Shown here in pieces: positions 41,035 through 50,028 of a stretch of 64,000 bases of DNA (positions are counted from its first letter, which is position 1; each line of letters begins with the position of its first letter). The DNA comes from Rhizobium sp. AQ_MP (lineage in GTDB: Bacteria; Pseudomonadota; Alphaproteobacteria; Rhizobiales; Rhizobiaceae), in the NCBI RefSeq assembly GCF_014237835.1, contig NZ_JACJVI010000001.1, positions 372,001-436,000 on the forward strand. Reading direction: 5' to 3'. The position numbers and the translations under genes were made by a program. The notes below the pieces were generated by a model. That model saw only the letters and a list, made by a program, of their open reading frames with translations, was not told the DNA's origin and did no database searches.

Positions 41035-41507
41035 CATTTCGGCAGATAGCCGTGCGACACCTTCGGACTGTCGAAGACCATGGTGGAACGGATTGTCTTG
41101 ATCTCGGCGAGCCGGTCGAACTCCTGCCAGATCAGCCGCTTGTAGTCCGCCATATCCTTCACGGAGATCTTCAAGAGGAAGTCGAAGTCGCCAGCCACGG
41201 CATGGATCTCGACCACTTCATCAAGCTTGCCGACATGCTCGATGAAGCGCTCGCCGACCTGCGGCGTCGTACGGTCGAGCGTGATCTCCACATAGGCCTG
41301 CAGGCCAAGCCCGACGCTTGGCGGATCGATGACGACCTTCTGCTTGATGATCCCGCTTGCATAGAGTCGGGCCAGGCGCCGCGACAGAGGGGCCGCCGTC
41401 AGGCCCACCCGTTCAGCCAGTTCGGCATTGGTCAAGGCCGCATCCTGAAGCAGGTAGCTGATGATCTTGCGATCGATCCTGTCGAGTGTACCGCCTACTG
41501 CTTCCAT
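41034..41507 (-). CDS. Lrp/AsnC family transcriptional regulator
   Basis: 157 residues. An N-terminal winged helix-turn-helix (about 8-58, LDRIDRKIISYLLQDAALTNAELAERVGLT) and the C-terminal RAM ligand/oligomer domain with VVEIHAVAGDFDFLLKISVKD. Such proteins sense amino acids. It is divergent from an aromatic aminotransferase gene, 165 bases apart, so it probably controls that gene. Confidence 0.9.
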   Translation of the reverse strand: MEAVGGTLDRIDRKIISYLLQDAALTNAELAERVGLTAAPLSRRLARLYASGIIKQKVVIDPPSVGLGLQAYVEITLDRTTPQVGERFIEHVGKLDEVVEIHAVAGDFDFLLKISVKDMADYKRLIWQEFDRLAEIKTIRSTMVFDSPKVSHGYLPK

Positions 41508-41672
41508 AATCGATCTCGCGAACTGACCCCATCACAAAAATCTATCGCAAAACCCCAAAACCGCGCAATGTTCTTTATTCTCCGGTTCTGCTCTGCGCCA
41601 ATTCCGCTGAGACTTTGCGCGGGAATATTGCTATCCATCTCGGAACGAATTCTTCCTCCTTGAGGTCTCGAA

Positions 41673-42845
41673 ATGTTCGAAAAGCTCGCCTCCCAGCCCA
41701 ACGACCCTTTGCTGGCTCTGATCGGCCTCTACAACGCAGATCAGCGCGCGGACAAGATCGACCTCGGGGTCGGTGTCTACCGCGACGATCAGGGTCGCAC
41801 GCCGGTCATGCGATCGGTCAAGGCAGCTGAGAAGGAATTGCTTGAGAACCAGGACAGCAAGTCTTACGTGGCGCCGGAAGGGGACCGGGTATTTCTTGAT
41901 CTCCTCTGGGACCTCGTTGGGGGCAAGGGCCACGACAAGTTCGCCGCCGGCGTTCAGACGCCGGGTGGATCGGGTGCTCTGCGCCTGGCTTCGGATCTGA
42001 TCGCGCGCGCGGGAAGTGGCCGCCTGCATCTGGGCCTGCCGAGCTGGCCCAATCACGCTGGCATTTTCGGTGCGACGGGGCTTAACGTCGAAACCTATCC
42101 CTATTTTGACGTGCCGACCCAGGACATTCGCTTTGCCAGCATGATGAAGGCGCTGAGCAGCGCGCCGCGTGGCGATGCAGTGCTCATTCATGCCAGCTGC
42201 CACAATCCCACCGGCGCAACGCTGACCGCCCACCAATGGGAAGAACTCGCTTCCGTCATCGCCGAGCGGCGTCTTTTGCCGCTTATCGATTCCGCATATC
42301 AGGGCTTCGGTGCCGGTATCGAGGAAGACGCGGCGGGTCTGCGCATGATCCTCGCGGCAGTGCCCGAGGCCCTTGTTGCCGTATCGTGCTCCAAGTCCTT
42401 CGGCATCTACCGCGAGCGCACCGGTGCAATCTTCGCCGTCGCCGATACCCAGGACGCGGCCGACGTGGCCCGTTCAAATCTTGTCACCATGGCGCGCACC
42501 AGCTACTCGATGCCGCCAGACCATGGCGCGGCCGTCGTGCGCACGATCCTGTCCACCGATAGGCTGCACCAAGATTGGATCGATGAACTAAACGGCATGC
42601 GCGATCGCCTGAACGGGCTGCGCCGCGAACTGGCGGCAGCACTCGGCGATGGCTGGCAGCTTGCACCGCAGATTGGAGAACAGCAGGGCATGTTCTCCCT
42701 CCTGCCGCTGAAGGAGGCCGACGTTCTGGCGCTTCGCAAAGATCACGGCATCTACATGCCAACCTCCGGGCGCATCAACATCGCGGGCCTGAAGAGCCAG
42801 GACATTCCGCGTGTCGCGAGCGTTCTGAAACCGCTTCTGGGCTGA
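41673..42845 (+). CDS. Aromatic amino acid / aspartate aminotransferase
   Basis: 390 residues. The subgroup I-alpha start MFEKLASQPNDPLLALIGLYNAD, DLGVGVYRDDQGRTPVM, the HASCHNPTG motif and the PLP Lys241 in VSCSKSFGIYRERTG define the TyrB/AspC group. Active with Phe, Tyr, Asp or related donors. Divergent from an Lrp regulator and followed after 4 bases by a YitT protein. Confidence 0.92.
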   Translation: MFEKLASQPNDPLLALIGLYNADQRADKIDLGVGVYRDDQGRTPVMRSVKAAEKELLENQDSKSYVAPEGDRVFLDLLWDLVGGKGHDKFAAGVQTPGGSGALRLASDLIARAGSGRLHLGLPSWPNHAGIFGATGLNVETYPYFDVPTQDIRFASMMKALSSAPRGDAVLIHASCHNPTGATLTAHQWEELASVIAERRLLPLIDSAYQGFGAGIEEDAAGLRMILAAVPEALVAVSCSKSFGIYRERTGAIFAVADTQDAADVARSNLVTMARTSYSMPPDHGAAVVRTILSTDRLHQDWIDELNGMRDRLNGLRRELAAALGDGWQLAPQIGEQQGMFSLLPLKEADVLALRKDHGIYMPTSGRINIAGLKSQDIPRVASVLKPLLG

Positions 42846-42849
42846 CACC

Positions 42850-43476
42850 ATGACCACGACAACCATGAACCAGGCGGGCGCCGAGCGCCATCGCCTCTAC
42901 GAAGACGTGCTCGCGATGATCTCTGGCACGATGTTCGTCTCCCTCGGTACTCTGATCTATACGGAGACGATGTTGACGGTCGGGTCGAGCGCCGGTCTGG
43001 CCCTGCTCCTGTCCTATGTCAGTGGCTGGGGTTTCGGTCTGATCTTCTTCCTCGTCAACCTGCCCTTCTACATTCTGGCAGTGAAGCGCATGGGCTGGGC
43101 GTTTACGCTGCGCACCTTCACCGCCGTGGCACTTGTGTCGATCCTATCGAAATTGAACAGTCAGTGGATCGATTTCTCCTATCTCGATCCGCTCTATGCG
43201 ACGGTCATCGGCGGCGGACTCATCGGCACGGGTCTACTGATGCTCTTTCGCCATCGCACGGGTCTCGGGGGGATCAATATTCTCGCAATGTATCTGCAGG
43301 AGAAGACGGGGTTGCGCGCGGGTTATTTCCAGCTCGGCGTCGACTTGACGATCCTCGCGATCGCGTTCTTTGTCCTGCCCGCTGATCGGCTTGCGCTCTC
43401 TGTCCTTGGGGCAGCGATCGCCAATCTGATCCTGGCGATCAACCACAAGCCGGGGCGTTACATGGGTCTTAGCTAA
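42850..43476 (+). CDS. YitT family membrane protein
   Basis: 208 residues with five or six hydrophobic helices. The segments GTMFVSLGTLIYTETMLTVGSSAGLALLLSY and GLIGTGLLMLFRHRTGLGGINILAMYLQEK are typical of YitT. The start ATG follows the aminotransferase stop by 4 bases, so the two are co-transcribed. Function unknown; membrane transport of an amino-acid-related compound would be a guess. Confidence 0.85.
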   Translation: MTTTTMNQAGAERHRLYEDVLAMISGTMFVSLGTLIYTETMLTVGSSAGLALLLSYVSGWGFGLIFFLVNLPFYILAVKRMGWAFTLRTFTAVALVSILSKLNSQWIDFSYLDPLYATVIGGGLIGTGLLMLFRHRTGLGGINILAMYLQEKTGLRAGYFQLGVDLTILAIAFFVLPADRLALSVLGAAIANLILAINHKPGRYMGLS

Positions 43477-43491
43477 GCGTCCGGTCAGGCT

Positions 43492-44244
43492 CTATGCCAG
43501 CGCCGCATCCACGATGACCAGAGGGCGCCCGTGGGTGCAGGACTCAATGCGAGCTTTAACCCGGTAAACCTCTTTCAGCATGTCAGGCGTGATCACCTCG
43601 GCGGTCGGCCCGCTCGCAACCAGACGACCATCGGCCACCACGAGGGCGTGGTCGCAGTAGCGCATCGCGTGGTTCAGGTCGTGAAGAGCGATGAGGACGG
43701 CGATCCCGCTTTCGGCGGCAAGCTCCCGCATGAACTGCAGCACTTCGATTTGCCGGAATAGATCAAGTGCGGAAGTCGGCTCGTCCATCAAGAGCACTTC
43801 CGGCTTGCGCACGAGTGCCTGGGCGATCGCGACCAACTGCCGCTGTCCACCGGACAGTTCACCAAGATCGCGAAAGGCGAGATCAGAGATCCGCAGCGAG
43901 GCCAGAATTCGGTCTATTTCCAGCAACTCGTTGTCCGCGACCTTCCAGCCGGAACCCTGCTTCGACGCGAGAAGCACGCTCTCATAGACGGTCAACACGG
44001 CATTCGCGCCGGTGTCCTGCGGCATGTAACAGATAGGGCGGAGGCTTTCCTCCCCGGAGAGGTGGACGACGCCTTCGCCCTTCAGCAAGCCTGCGATGCG
44101 CTTGAACAGCGTTGATTTGCCTGCTGCATTCGGACCGATGACGGCCGTCAGGATACCGCCGGCGATATCGCCCGTGGTGATATCCGTGAAGACGCGGTGG
44201 CGGCCGTATTGCGCGCCAAGCGCCTCAAGCCTGAGGGCTACCAT
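43492..44244 (-). CDS. Iron-siderophore-type ABC transporter ATPase
   Basis: 250 residues from the ATG at 44244, which overlaps the permease gene by 7 bases. Walker A GPNAAGKST, signature LSGGQRQLV, Walker B LLMDEPTSALD and switch His in ALHDLNHAM are intact. The C terminus matches the FecE/FhuC type. An in-frame open stretch continues upstream to 45213 but is only the shadow of the permease. Last gene of the operon. Confidence 0.92.
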   Translation of the reverse strand: MVALRLEALGAQYGRHRVFTDITTGDIAGGILTAVIGPNAAGKSTLFKRIAGLLKGEGVVHLSGEESLRPICYMPQDTGANAVLTVYESVLLASKQGSGWKVADNELLEIDRILASLRISDLAFRDLGELSGGQRQLVAIAQALVRKPEVLLMDEPTSALDLFRQIEVLQFMRELAAESGIAVLIALHDLNHAMRYCDHALVVADGRLVASGPTAEVITPDMLKEVYRVKARIESCTHGRPLVIVDAALA

Positions 44245-45302
44245 GCGCGCCTCCTGTTGGTGAAAATGAGGGAAAAGAAGAAGGGCACACCGACGAGTGC
44301 GGTGATCACCCCGATCGGCATGATCGCGCCGGGGATCAACATCTTCGACACCACCGAGGTCACGGAAAGCAGAAGTGCGCCGCAAAGCACGGAGCCGGGC
44401 AGGAAGAAGCGCTGATCCTCCCCAAGCAGCATGCGCGCGATATGGGGGCCGACCAGGCCGATGAAGCCGATCGTGCCGACGAAGGAAACGGGAATGGCGG
44501 CGAGCAAGCTCACCAGGAGCATGGTCTCGAGCCGCAGCGCCCGGACATTGACGCCGAAGGAGGCCGCCTTGTCGTCGCCGAGCCTCAGTGCTGTCAGTGC
44601 CCAGGCGCGGCGGGCAAAGAGAGGGACGCAGAAGACGAGCACGGCAAAGGTTAGGGCCACCTTGCCCCAGGTCGCCTTGGTAAGCGATCCCATCGTCCAG
44701 AACACAACGGCGGCGAGCGCCTGTTCGGAAGCGAGATATTCGAGCAGCGAGAGCAGCGCGTTGAAGGTGAAGACCAGGGCGATGCCAAGCAGCACGATCG
44801 TTTCCACCGTGACGCCGCGCATGGTCGAGACGCCGTAGATGAAAAGCGATGCGAGCATTGCCATTAGAAAGGCATTGATCGGCACCATGTACTGGACGGC
44901 TGCCGGAAACACGGCAACACCAGCCACGAGACCGAGTGCCGCACCGAAACCGGCCGCCGCGGAGATTCCGAGCGTAAATGGCGAGGCCAGCGGATTGGCG
45001 AGGATGGTCTGCATCTGCGCTCCTGCCAGCGACAGACAGGCGCCGACGGTCACCGCCATCAGCGCGATCGGCATGCGGATGTCCCAGATGACAACACGCA
45101 GCTGATTGCCGGCCGAGACGGGATCCCAGATCGTGGAGACGACTTCGGACAGCGTGTAGCGCGCAGGGCCATAGGCCATGTCGACGGCAATCGACAGCAC
45201 CAGACAGAGGCAAAGCCCGGCAAGGATTGCCAGGCGTTTTGCGGTCAGGGCGCGATATGTGTCGCTTGAGGCTGGGAGGACCGTTTCGACGGTGGTAGCC
45301 AT
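44238..45302 (-). CDS. Iron-siderophore-type ABC transporter permease (FecCD family)
   Basis: 354 residues with about ten hydrophobic segments. Typical FecCD motifs are seen, among them LSLAGAQMQTILANPLASPFTLGISAAAGFGAALG near residue 92 and VGTIGFIGLVGPHIARMLLGEDQRF. A single permease gene means a homodimer channel. Preceded by the binding protein with a hairpin in between, and followed by the overlapping ATPase. Confidence 0.93.
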   Translation of the reverse strand: MATTVETVLPASSDTYRALTAKRLAILAGLCLCLVLSIAVDMAYGPARYTLSEVVSTIWDPVSAGNQLRVVIWDIRMPIALMAVTVGACLSLAGAQMQTILANPLASPFTLGISAAAGFGAALGLVAGVAVFPAAVQYMVPINAFLMAMLASLFIYGVSTMRGVTVETIVLLGIALVFTFNALLSLLEYLASEQALAAVVFWTMGSLTKATWGKVALTFAVLVFCVPLFARRAWALTALRLGDDKAASFGVNVRALRLETMLLVSLLAAIPVSFVGTIGFIGLVGPHIARMLLGEDQRFFLPGSVLCGALLLSVTSVVSKMLIPGAIMPIGVITALVGVPFFFSLIFTNRRRAW

Positions 45303-45338
45303 TCGTCTCTTCCTGTCTTTGGTGCCCGCGAGGGCAAG

Positions 45339-45362
45339 CGGCCGGCAGTTGCCTGCCGGCCG
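45339..45362 (-). terminator. Intra-operon hairpin after the siderophore-binding protein gene
   Basis: CGGCCGGCAG (45339-45348) pairs perfectly with CTGCCGGCCG (45353-45362) around TTGC. It sits between binding-protein and permease genes, the same place as the hairpins after dppA and in the guanidine operon. Confidence 0.7.
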
Positions 45363-45370
45363 GATGGGTA

Positions 45371-46510
45371 TCAGGAGCCTGCCTTCAACGAGGCGAAGTA
45401 ACCGGGCTGGTAGTCGACGGGCAGGAAGCGCTCATGCATTTCCTTGAAGGTGGCGTCGGCATCGAGGTCCTTGAAGAGATCCGGATGCAACCACTTGGCA
45501 ATCTGTTGCACGGCGACGAACTGGTAGGGGCTGTTGTAGAACTGGTGCCAGATGGCGTGCACATTGCCATCCTTGACGGCCTTGATGTCGGTGAAGCTGG
45601 GGCGCTTCATCAGTTCGGAAAGCTTGCGCGCAGCTTCGGCCTTGTCGGCACCCGGGCCGACACCGACCCACTTGCCGCCGGGAACATAGAGCTCCCAGTT
45701 GGAGCCGGTCACGATGACCTGGTCCGGGTTCGAGGCGATGATCTGCTCCGGGTTGACGGTGCCGAAGGTGCCCGGAATGATGTCCTTGGCCATGTTGATG
45801 CCGCCGGCGAGTTCGACCATCTTGCCGAAATTCTCGTTGCCGAAGGACATGCAGCAATCGTCGGAGTAACCACCGGCGCGTTCCATGAAGACAACCGGCT
45901 TCTTGAGGTCGGCCTGTTTGGCCAAGGCATCCGTGACGCGGGCGATCTGGTCGTCGTGGAACTTCACGAACTCTTCGGCGCGCTCTTCCTTGCCGAAAAG
46001 CTTGCCGATGATGCGCATCGAATCGTCGGTGTGTTCCATCGGCTTTTCGCGGAAGTCGATGTAGACGAGCGGAATGCCGACTGCGGCGAGCTTTTCGATA
46101 TAGCCGCTCTCTTCGGTCGCTGATTTTGCTTCCGTGTTCATGATGATGACGTCGGGCTTCAGGGCAACGGCCTGCTCGATATCGAAGGTGCCATCCTTCA
46201 TGCCGCCGAAGGTCGGGATCTTCTCCATCTCCGGGAATTTCTTCAGGTAGATGTTGTAGCCGTCGAGATCGGCTTTCTTGAAGTCGTCACGCCAGCCAAC
46301 GACGCGGCCGAACGGATTGTCCGTGTCGAGTGCCGCCGTGAAATAGATCTGGCGACCTTCGCCGAGGATCACGCGCTCGACCGGCACGCTCACTTCGACT
46401 TCACGACCGGTAATGTCCTTGATCTTCACCGTCTCGCCAGCCCACGCGACGCCGGAAAATAGGACGAGCGAAATCGCGGCGGCAGAAGCCACCTTCTCCA
46501 TCTTGAACAC
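45371..46510 (-). CDS. Iron-siderophore-type ABC transporter substrate-binding protein
   Basis: 379 residues from the GTG at 46510, 7 bases after AGGAGA. A signal peptide ends near residue 24 (SGVAWA). The helical-backbone binding protein (FecB/FepB type) has VKIKDITGREVEVSVPVERVI, LKPDVIIMN and NPDQVIVTGSNW. A Cys-Cys pair in GGYSDDCCMSF near residue 220 is unusual and could bind metal or a haem-like ligand. No TonB-dependent receptor is in the window. The ligand is unproven; Fe-siderophore is the family default. Confidence 0.88.
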   Translation of the reverse strand: MFKMEKVASAAAISLVLFSGVAWAGETVKIKDITGREVEVSVPVERVILGEGRQIYFTAALDTDNPFGRVVGWRDDFKKADLDGYNIYLKKFPEMEKIPTFGGMKDGTFDIEQAVALKPDVIIMNTEAKSATEESGYIEKLAAVGIPLVYIDFREKPMEHTDDSMRIIGKLFGKEERAEEFVKFHDDQIARVTDALAKQADLKKPVVFMERAGGYSDDCCMSFGNENFGKMVELAGGINMAKDIIPGTFGTVNPEQIIASNPDQVIVTGSNWELYVPGGKWVGVGPGADKAEAARKLSELMKRPSFTDIKAVKDGNVHAIWHQFYNSPYQFVAVQQIAKWLHPDLFKDLDADATFKEMHERFLPVDYQPGYFASLKAGS

Positions 46511-46578
46511 GATTGGTTCTCCTGTTTGTGATTTTCCGTGATCTATGTTTTTATGAGTTTGACAGTCAAGAATTATCT

Positions 46579-46595
46579 TTTAGAAGTGTTCCAGC
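46579..46595. promoter_or_regulatory. ICE-like iron control element (candidate Irr site)
   Basis: TTTAGAAGTGTTCCAGC (46579-46595) matches the rhizobial ICE consensus TTTAGAA-N3-TTCTAAA at 11 of 14 positions, with a perfect left half. It lies in the 116-base gap between the iron transporter and the methyltransferase gene, which fits iron-responsive control of one or both. Confidence 0.45.
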
Positions 46596-46626
46596 CTCCT
46601 TGGCCCGGAATCGGAAAATCCAGAAG

Positions 46627-47430
46627 ATGCAATCTCTTAGCGCCATTTCCAATCATGACCTTCGCGACGAAATCAAAGCCTACTGGTCGCAGCGGGCCGA
46701 GACCTTCGACAGTCAGCCGGGTCATGAGATCTTTTCGGAAGGCGAGAGGGCTGCCTGGCATGCGCTGTTTCGCAAGCATCTTGGAGACGGTGAAGGGCGT
46801 GCCGCGCTGGATCTCGCCTGCGGTACGGCCGTTGTTTCCCATCTGCTTGATGATCTCGGCTTCAAGGTAACTGGCCTGGACTGGGCCGAGCCGATGCTCG
46901 AGCGAGCCCGTGCCAAGGCAAAGACGCGTGGGCGCCAGATCCGTTTCCTGATGGGCGATGCAGAGCGCACGATGGAGCCCGACGAAGCCTATGACGTGAT
47001 CACCAACCGTCATCTCGTCTGGACCCTGGTCGATCCGCTCGCCTGTTTCAGGGAATGGCATCGCGTGTTGAAACCGGGTGGCATGGTGCTGATTGTCGAC
47101 GGTGATTTCGTCAACACGTCGAGGTTGACCCGAATCTTGAAGACACTGACCGGGTTGGCGAGCCGTCTCGGTCTCGCTAGCGATGCTCAGCATGGTGCCC
47201 CGAATGCGGACATGGCGGCGACCCATACCAGCATCCTGTCGCGCGTGCACTTTTCCGAAGGTGCCCAGGCGAACGCGGTCGCAGACCTTTTGAAAGAAGC
47301 CGGCTTCTCGAAGATTACGGTCGATCAGGACATGGCGGCCATACACCGGGCGCAGCGGAAGAACTTCTCCTTTTTCAAAGGCCTGGAGCGAGCGACCCAG
47401 CACCGCTACGCTATCTGCGCGCAGAAGTAA
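46627..47430 (+). CDS. Class I SAM-dependent methyltransferase
   Basis: 267 residues from the ATG at 46627; the frame is open upstream but that part overlaps the divergent promoter region. SAM-binding motif I ALDLACGTAVVSHLL near residue 60, acidic loop GLDWAEPML and post-motif region WHRVLKPGGMVLIVDGDF mark a UbiE/COQ5-like methyltransferase. Substrate unknown. Its position, divergent from an iron-type ABC transporter, suggests a link to the transported ligand, which is inference. Confidence 0.85.
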   Translation: MQSLSAISNHDLRDEIKAYWSQRAETFDSQPGHEIFSEGERAAWHALFRKHLGDGEGRAALDLACGTAVVSHLLDDLGFKVTGLDWAEPMLERARAKAKTRGRQIRFLMGDAERTMEPDEAYDVITNRHLVWTLVDPLACFREWHRVLKPGGMVLIVDGDFVNTSRLTRILKTLTGLASRLGLASDAQHGAPNADMAATHTSILSRVHFSEGAQANAVADLLKEAGFSKITVDQDMAAIHRAQRKNFSFFKGLERATQHRYAICAQK

Positions 47431-47497
47431 CTGACCTGACGAGCGCGCGGGGCTCTGATTACCCGGGTCGGAAGCGCTTGAAGCAGCCGTTATTTGC

Positions 47498-47543
47498 CTC
47501 CCTCCCAAGACTGATATACTAGTATCTCAGTCTTGGGAGGGAG
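47498..47543. promoter_or_regulatory. 46-bp palindrome covering the ribosome site of the gntR-type gene
   Basis: CTCCCTCCCAAGACTGA (47498-47514) and its exact reverse complement (47527-47543) flank 12 central bases containing the perfect dyad ATACTAGTAT (47516-47525). The right arm holds the Shine-Dalgarno GGGAGGGAG of the regulator, whose ATG is at 47545. The core resembles a FadR-type GntR operator. In RNA the arms would form a 17-bp stem hiding the ribosome site. Confidence 0.75.
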
Positions 47544-47544
47544 C

Positions 47545-48276
47545 ATGTCTGACAGAGAAGGAAGCACGCGCAGGGTGCGCAGTGTGCCTGCCCAAAACGG
47601 GCGTGGACGCATACGTACAGGCAGAGCCGCCACCCAAATTCATGCGACACTGCACGATGAAATCGTGCGGATGCAGCTGAAGCCGCTCGACATGTTGAAC
47701 GAGAAACAACTCGGCCAACGCTTCGGCGTGAGCCGTACCCCCGTCCGCGAAGCTCTGCTGCGTCTGGCTGATGAAGGACTGGTCGAGATCTATCCGCAGT
47801 CAGGCACATTCGTATCGCGCATACCTCGCCGTGCCCTCTACGAAGCCATTCTGATCCGCAAGGCGCTTGAGGCGACGACGGTCTCGCTCGCCATCGCGTC
47901 GATGACGGATGATCGACTGCGCGAACTTGACGCCAACCAGCAGGCACTTGTCGAAGCGGCCAACTCCGGCGCCATACCGCACTTCCATCAGATCGACAGC
48001 AGTTTCCATCAATTGATTGCCGACATCGCCGGCTATCCGGGGATCTGGGCCGTGATTGCACAGGTCAAGGTGCAGATCGACCGTTATCGCTTCATCACAC
48101 TGCCGCAACAGGGGCGGCTTGCTCTCGTGATTGCCGAACACGCTGCGATAATCGAGGGCATGCGTCACCGTGACGATGGTGCCGCAGTTCTGGCCATGAG
48201 CCACCACATAGGTCGCCTTACCGAAGAGCTCGCGGATATCAAGGATCTCGATCCTGCCCTCTTTCTCGACGCTTGA
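47545..48276 (+). CDS. GntR family regulator, FadR/FCD subfamily
   Basis: 243 residues from the ATG at 47545. An Arg-rich N-terminal tail (about 1-25) precedes the winged helix (LHDEIVRMQLKPLDMLNEKQ, FGVSRTPVREALLRLADEGLVEI), then an all-helical FCD ligand domain with the metal-type His residues (HFHQIDSSFHQLIAD, HAAIIEGMRHRD, MSHHIGRL). It lies 36 bases upstream of kduD, so it probably represses ketodeoxygluconate/uronate genes and itself through the palindrome. Confidence 0.9.
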   Translation: MSDREGSTRRVRSVPAQNGRGRIRTGRAATQIHATLHDEIVRMQLKPLDMLNEKQLGQRFGVSRTPVREALLRLADEGLVEIYPQSGTFVSRIPRRALYEAILIRKALEATTVSLAIASMTDDRLRELDANQQALVEAANSGAIPHFHQIDSSFHQLIADIAGYPGIWAVIAQVKVQIDRYRFITLPQQGRLALVIAEHAAIIEGMRHRDDGAAVLAMSHHIGRLTEELADIKDLDPALFLDA

Positions 48277-48312
48277 ACCATCCAGCCCAAACCGACACCC
48301 GGGAGCACCTCC

Positions 48313-49068
48313 ATGAAGCCATCCTTCGATCTGTCCGGCCGAACCGCCATTGTCACCGGCGCCAATACCGGGATTGGACAAGCCATTGCCGTGGCACTTA
48401 CCGCTGCCGGCGCCGCCGTGCTTGGCGTCGGCCGTTCAAGCATGGGCGAGACGGAAGCTCTGATCGGTTCATCTGCGGGACGCTTCGCTTCCTATTCCGC
48501 TGATCTGTCGACCATCGAGCCGGTGGATGCCATCGTTGAGGCTGCCATTTCTGCCTTCGGCGCGGTCGACATCCTCGTCAACAACGCCGGTATCATCCGT
48601 CGCGCCGACGCAATCGACTTCACCGAAGCCGATTGGGATGCCGTTATGGATGTCAATCTGAAGACGGCTTTCTTCCTCTCGCAGGCGGCTGCAAAACGCA
48701 TGATCCCGAATGGTCGTGGCAAGATCATCAACATTGCGTCGATGCTTTCCTTCCAGGGGGGCATCCGCATTCCCTCGTACACCGCCTCCAAAAGCGGCCT
48801 TGCAGGTCTGACGCGATTGCTGGCCTGTGAATGGGCAGGCAAAGGCATCAACGTGAATGCGATTGCGCCTGGCTACTTCGTCACCAATAACACCACCGCT
48901 CTGCGCGAAGACCCGAAACGCTCCAGCGACATCCTCGCTCGTATTCCGGCCGGACGCTGGGGCAATCCGGATGAACTCGGAGGCGCTGCCGTATTCCTGG
49001 CATCCGACGCGTCCACCTATGTCCATGGCACGATCCTGCCCGTCGACGGCGGCTGGTTGGCGCGTTAA
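48313..49068 (+). CDS. kduD: KduD-type SDR: 2-dehydro-3-deoxy-D-gluconate 5-dehydrogenase
   Basis: 251 residues. Classical SDR with TGANTGIGQAIA (about 16-27), NNAGIIRRADAIDF, a catalytic Ser in NIASMLSF, and YTASKSGLAGL holding the Tyr/Lys pair. The sequence is close to KduD. It would interconvert 2,5-diketo-3-deoxygluconate and 2-keto-3-deoxygluconate (KDG), substrate of the next gene, in pectin/uronate breakdown. GGGAGCACCTCC precedes the ATG. Confidence 0.85.
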   Translation: MKPSFDLSGRTAIVTGANTGIGQAIAVALTAAGAAVLGVGRSSMGETEALIGSSAGRFASYSADLSTIEPVDAIVEAAISAFGAVDILVNNAGIIRRADAIDFTEADWDAVMDVNLKTAFFLSQAAAKRMIPNGRGKIINIASMLSFQGGIRIPSYTASKSGLAGLTRLLACEWAGKGINVNAIAPGYFVTNNTTALREDPKRSSDILARIPAGRWGNPDELGGAAVFLASDASTYVHGTILPVDGGWLAR

Positions 49069-49100
49069 GCAGAGATGAGATCCAAAGGGCGGGGGTGACG

Positions 49101-50015
49101 ATGGGACGAATCGTATCGATCGGCGAATGCATGGGCGAACTGTCGGAAACCGACATGCCTGGCACGCTCAATATGAGCTTTGCGGGGGACACGCTCAACA
49201 CTGCCTTTTACCTGCGCCACAGCCTCGGCCCCGACTGGGAGATCGACTATGTCAGTGCCGTCGGCAATGACGGCCTTTCGGACAGACTTTTGGATTTTTT
49301 GATCAGCCAGGGCATCGGTACGACCCATGTTCGTCGCCTGGCGGATAAGACGATCGGCCTCTATTACATCACCTTGAAGGACGGGGAGCGCAGTTTCACT
49401 TACTGGCGCAACGATAGCGCGGCGAAGAGATTGGCAAGCGATCCCGCAGCGCTCGCGCGGGCCCTGGATGGAGCTGATGTCGCTTATTGGTCAGGCATTA
49501 CGCTGGCGATCCTGCCGAACCAGGATCGACTCGCGCTGATCGAGGCACTCAGCCATTTCGCAGGCAGGGGCGGCACCGTGGTCTTCGACCCCAACCTCAG
49601 ACCGCGTCTTTGGGACAATCCGGACACCATGCGCGGGTGGATTCACCGCGCGGCAGCCGTCAGCGACCTCTGTCTTCCATCCTTCGAGGATGAGGCAACC
49701 TGGTTCGGCGACAGTGACCCCGCAGCGACAGCACGGCGCTATCAGGCGGAGGGCGCTCGACGGGTCATTGTCAAGAACGGAGCCGATGATATCACCGTCG
49801 CGGTCAACAACAGTGGGCTGTTCAAGTTCCCGACCCCGCCGGTCGAGAGGGTTGTGGACACGACCGCTGCCGGTGACAGCTTCAACGCAGGTTATCTGGC
49901 GGCCGAGCTTGACGGCGCGGCCTTGGCGGATGCGGTAGCAGCGGGAGCAGAGTTGGCAGGACGGGTGATCGGCGCAAGGGGCGCTCTGGTCGCCGAGGCA
50001 GTCAGACGGCCTTGA
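49101..50015 (+). CDS. kdgK: 2-dehydro-3-deoxygluconokinase (PfkB family sugar kinase)
   Basis: 304 residues from the ATG at 49101, 5 bases after GGGGG; a GTG at 49095 is also possible. PfkB motifs: GECMGELSETDMPGTLNMSFAGDTLNTAFYL at the start and DTTAAGDSFNAGYLAAEL with the catalytic Asp near residue 255. Phosphorylates KDG to KDPG, which enters the Entner-Doudoroff path. It lies downstream of kduD and shares its transcript. The aldolase is not in the window. Confidence 0.88.
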   Translation: MGRIVSIGECMGELSETDMPGTLNMSFAGDTLNTAFYLRHSLGPDWEIDYVSAVGNDGLSDRLLDFLISQGIGTTHVRRLADKTIGLYYITLKDGERSFTYWRNDSAAKRLASDPAALARALDGADVAYWSGITLAILPNQDRLALIEALSHFAGRGGTVVFDPNLRPRLWDNPDTMRGWIHRAAAVSDLCLPSFEDEATWFGDSDPAATARRYQAEGARRVIVKNGADDITVAVNNSGLFKFPTPPVERVVDTTAAGDSFNAGYLAAELDGAALADAVAAGAELAGRVIGARGALVAEAVRRP

Positions 50016-50028
50016 CGCATGTTAGAGG

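Noticed and set aside
43492..45213. A single 573-residue minus-strand frame ending in the siderophore ATPase
   Set aside because: Only the last 250 residues are ATPase. The rest is the permease gene read in a wrong frame, with Arg/His/Cys-rich sequence lacking helices, and the ATPase has its own ATG overlapping the permease stop.
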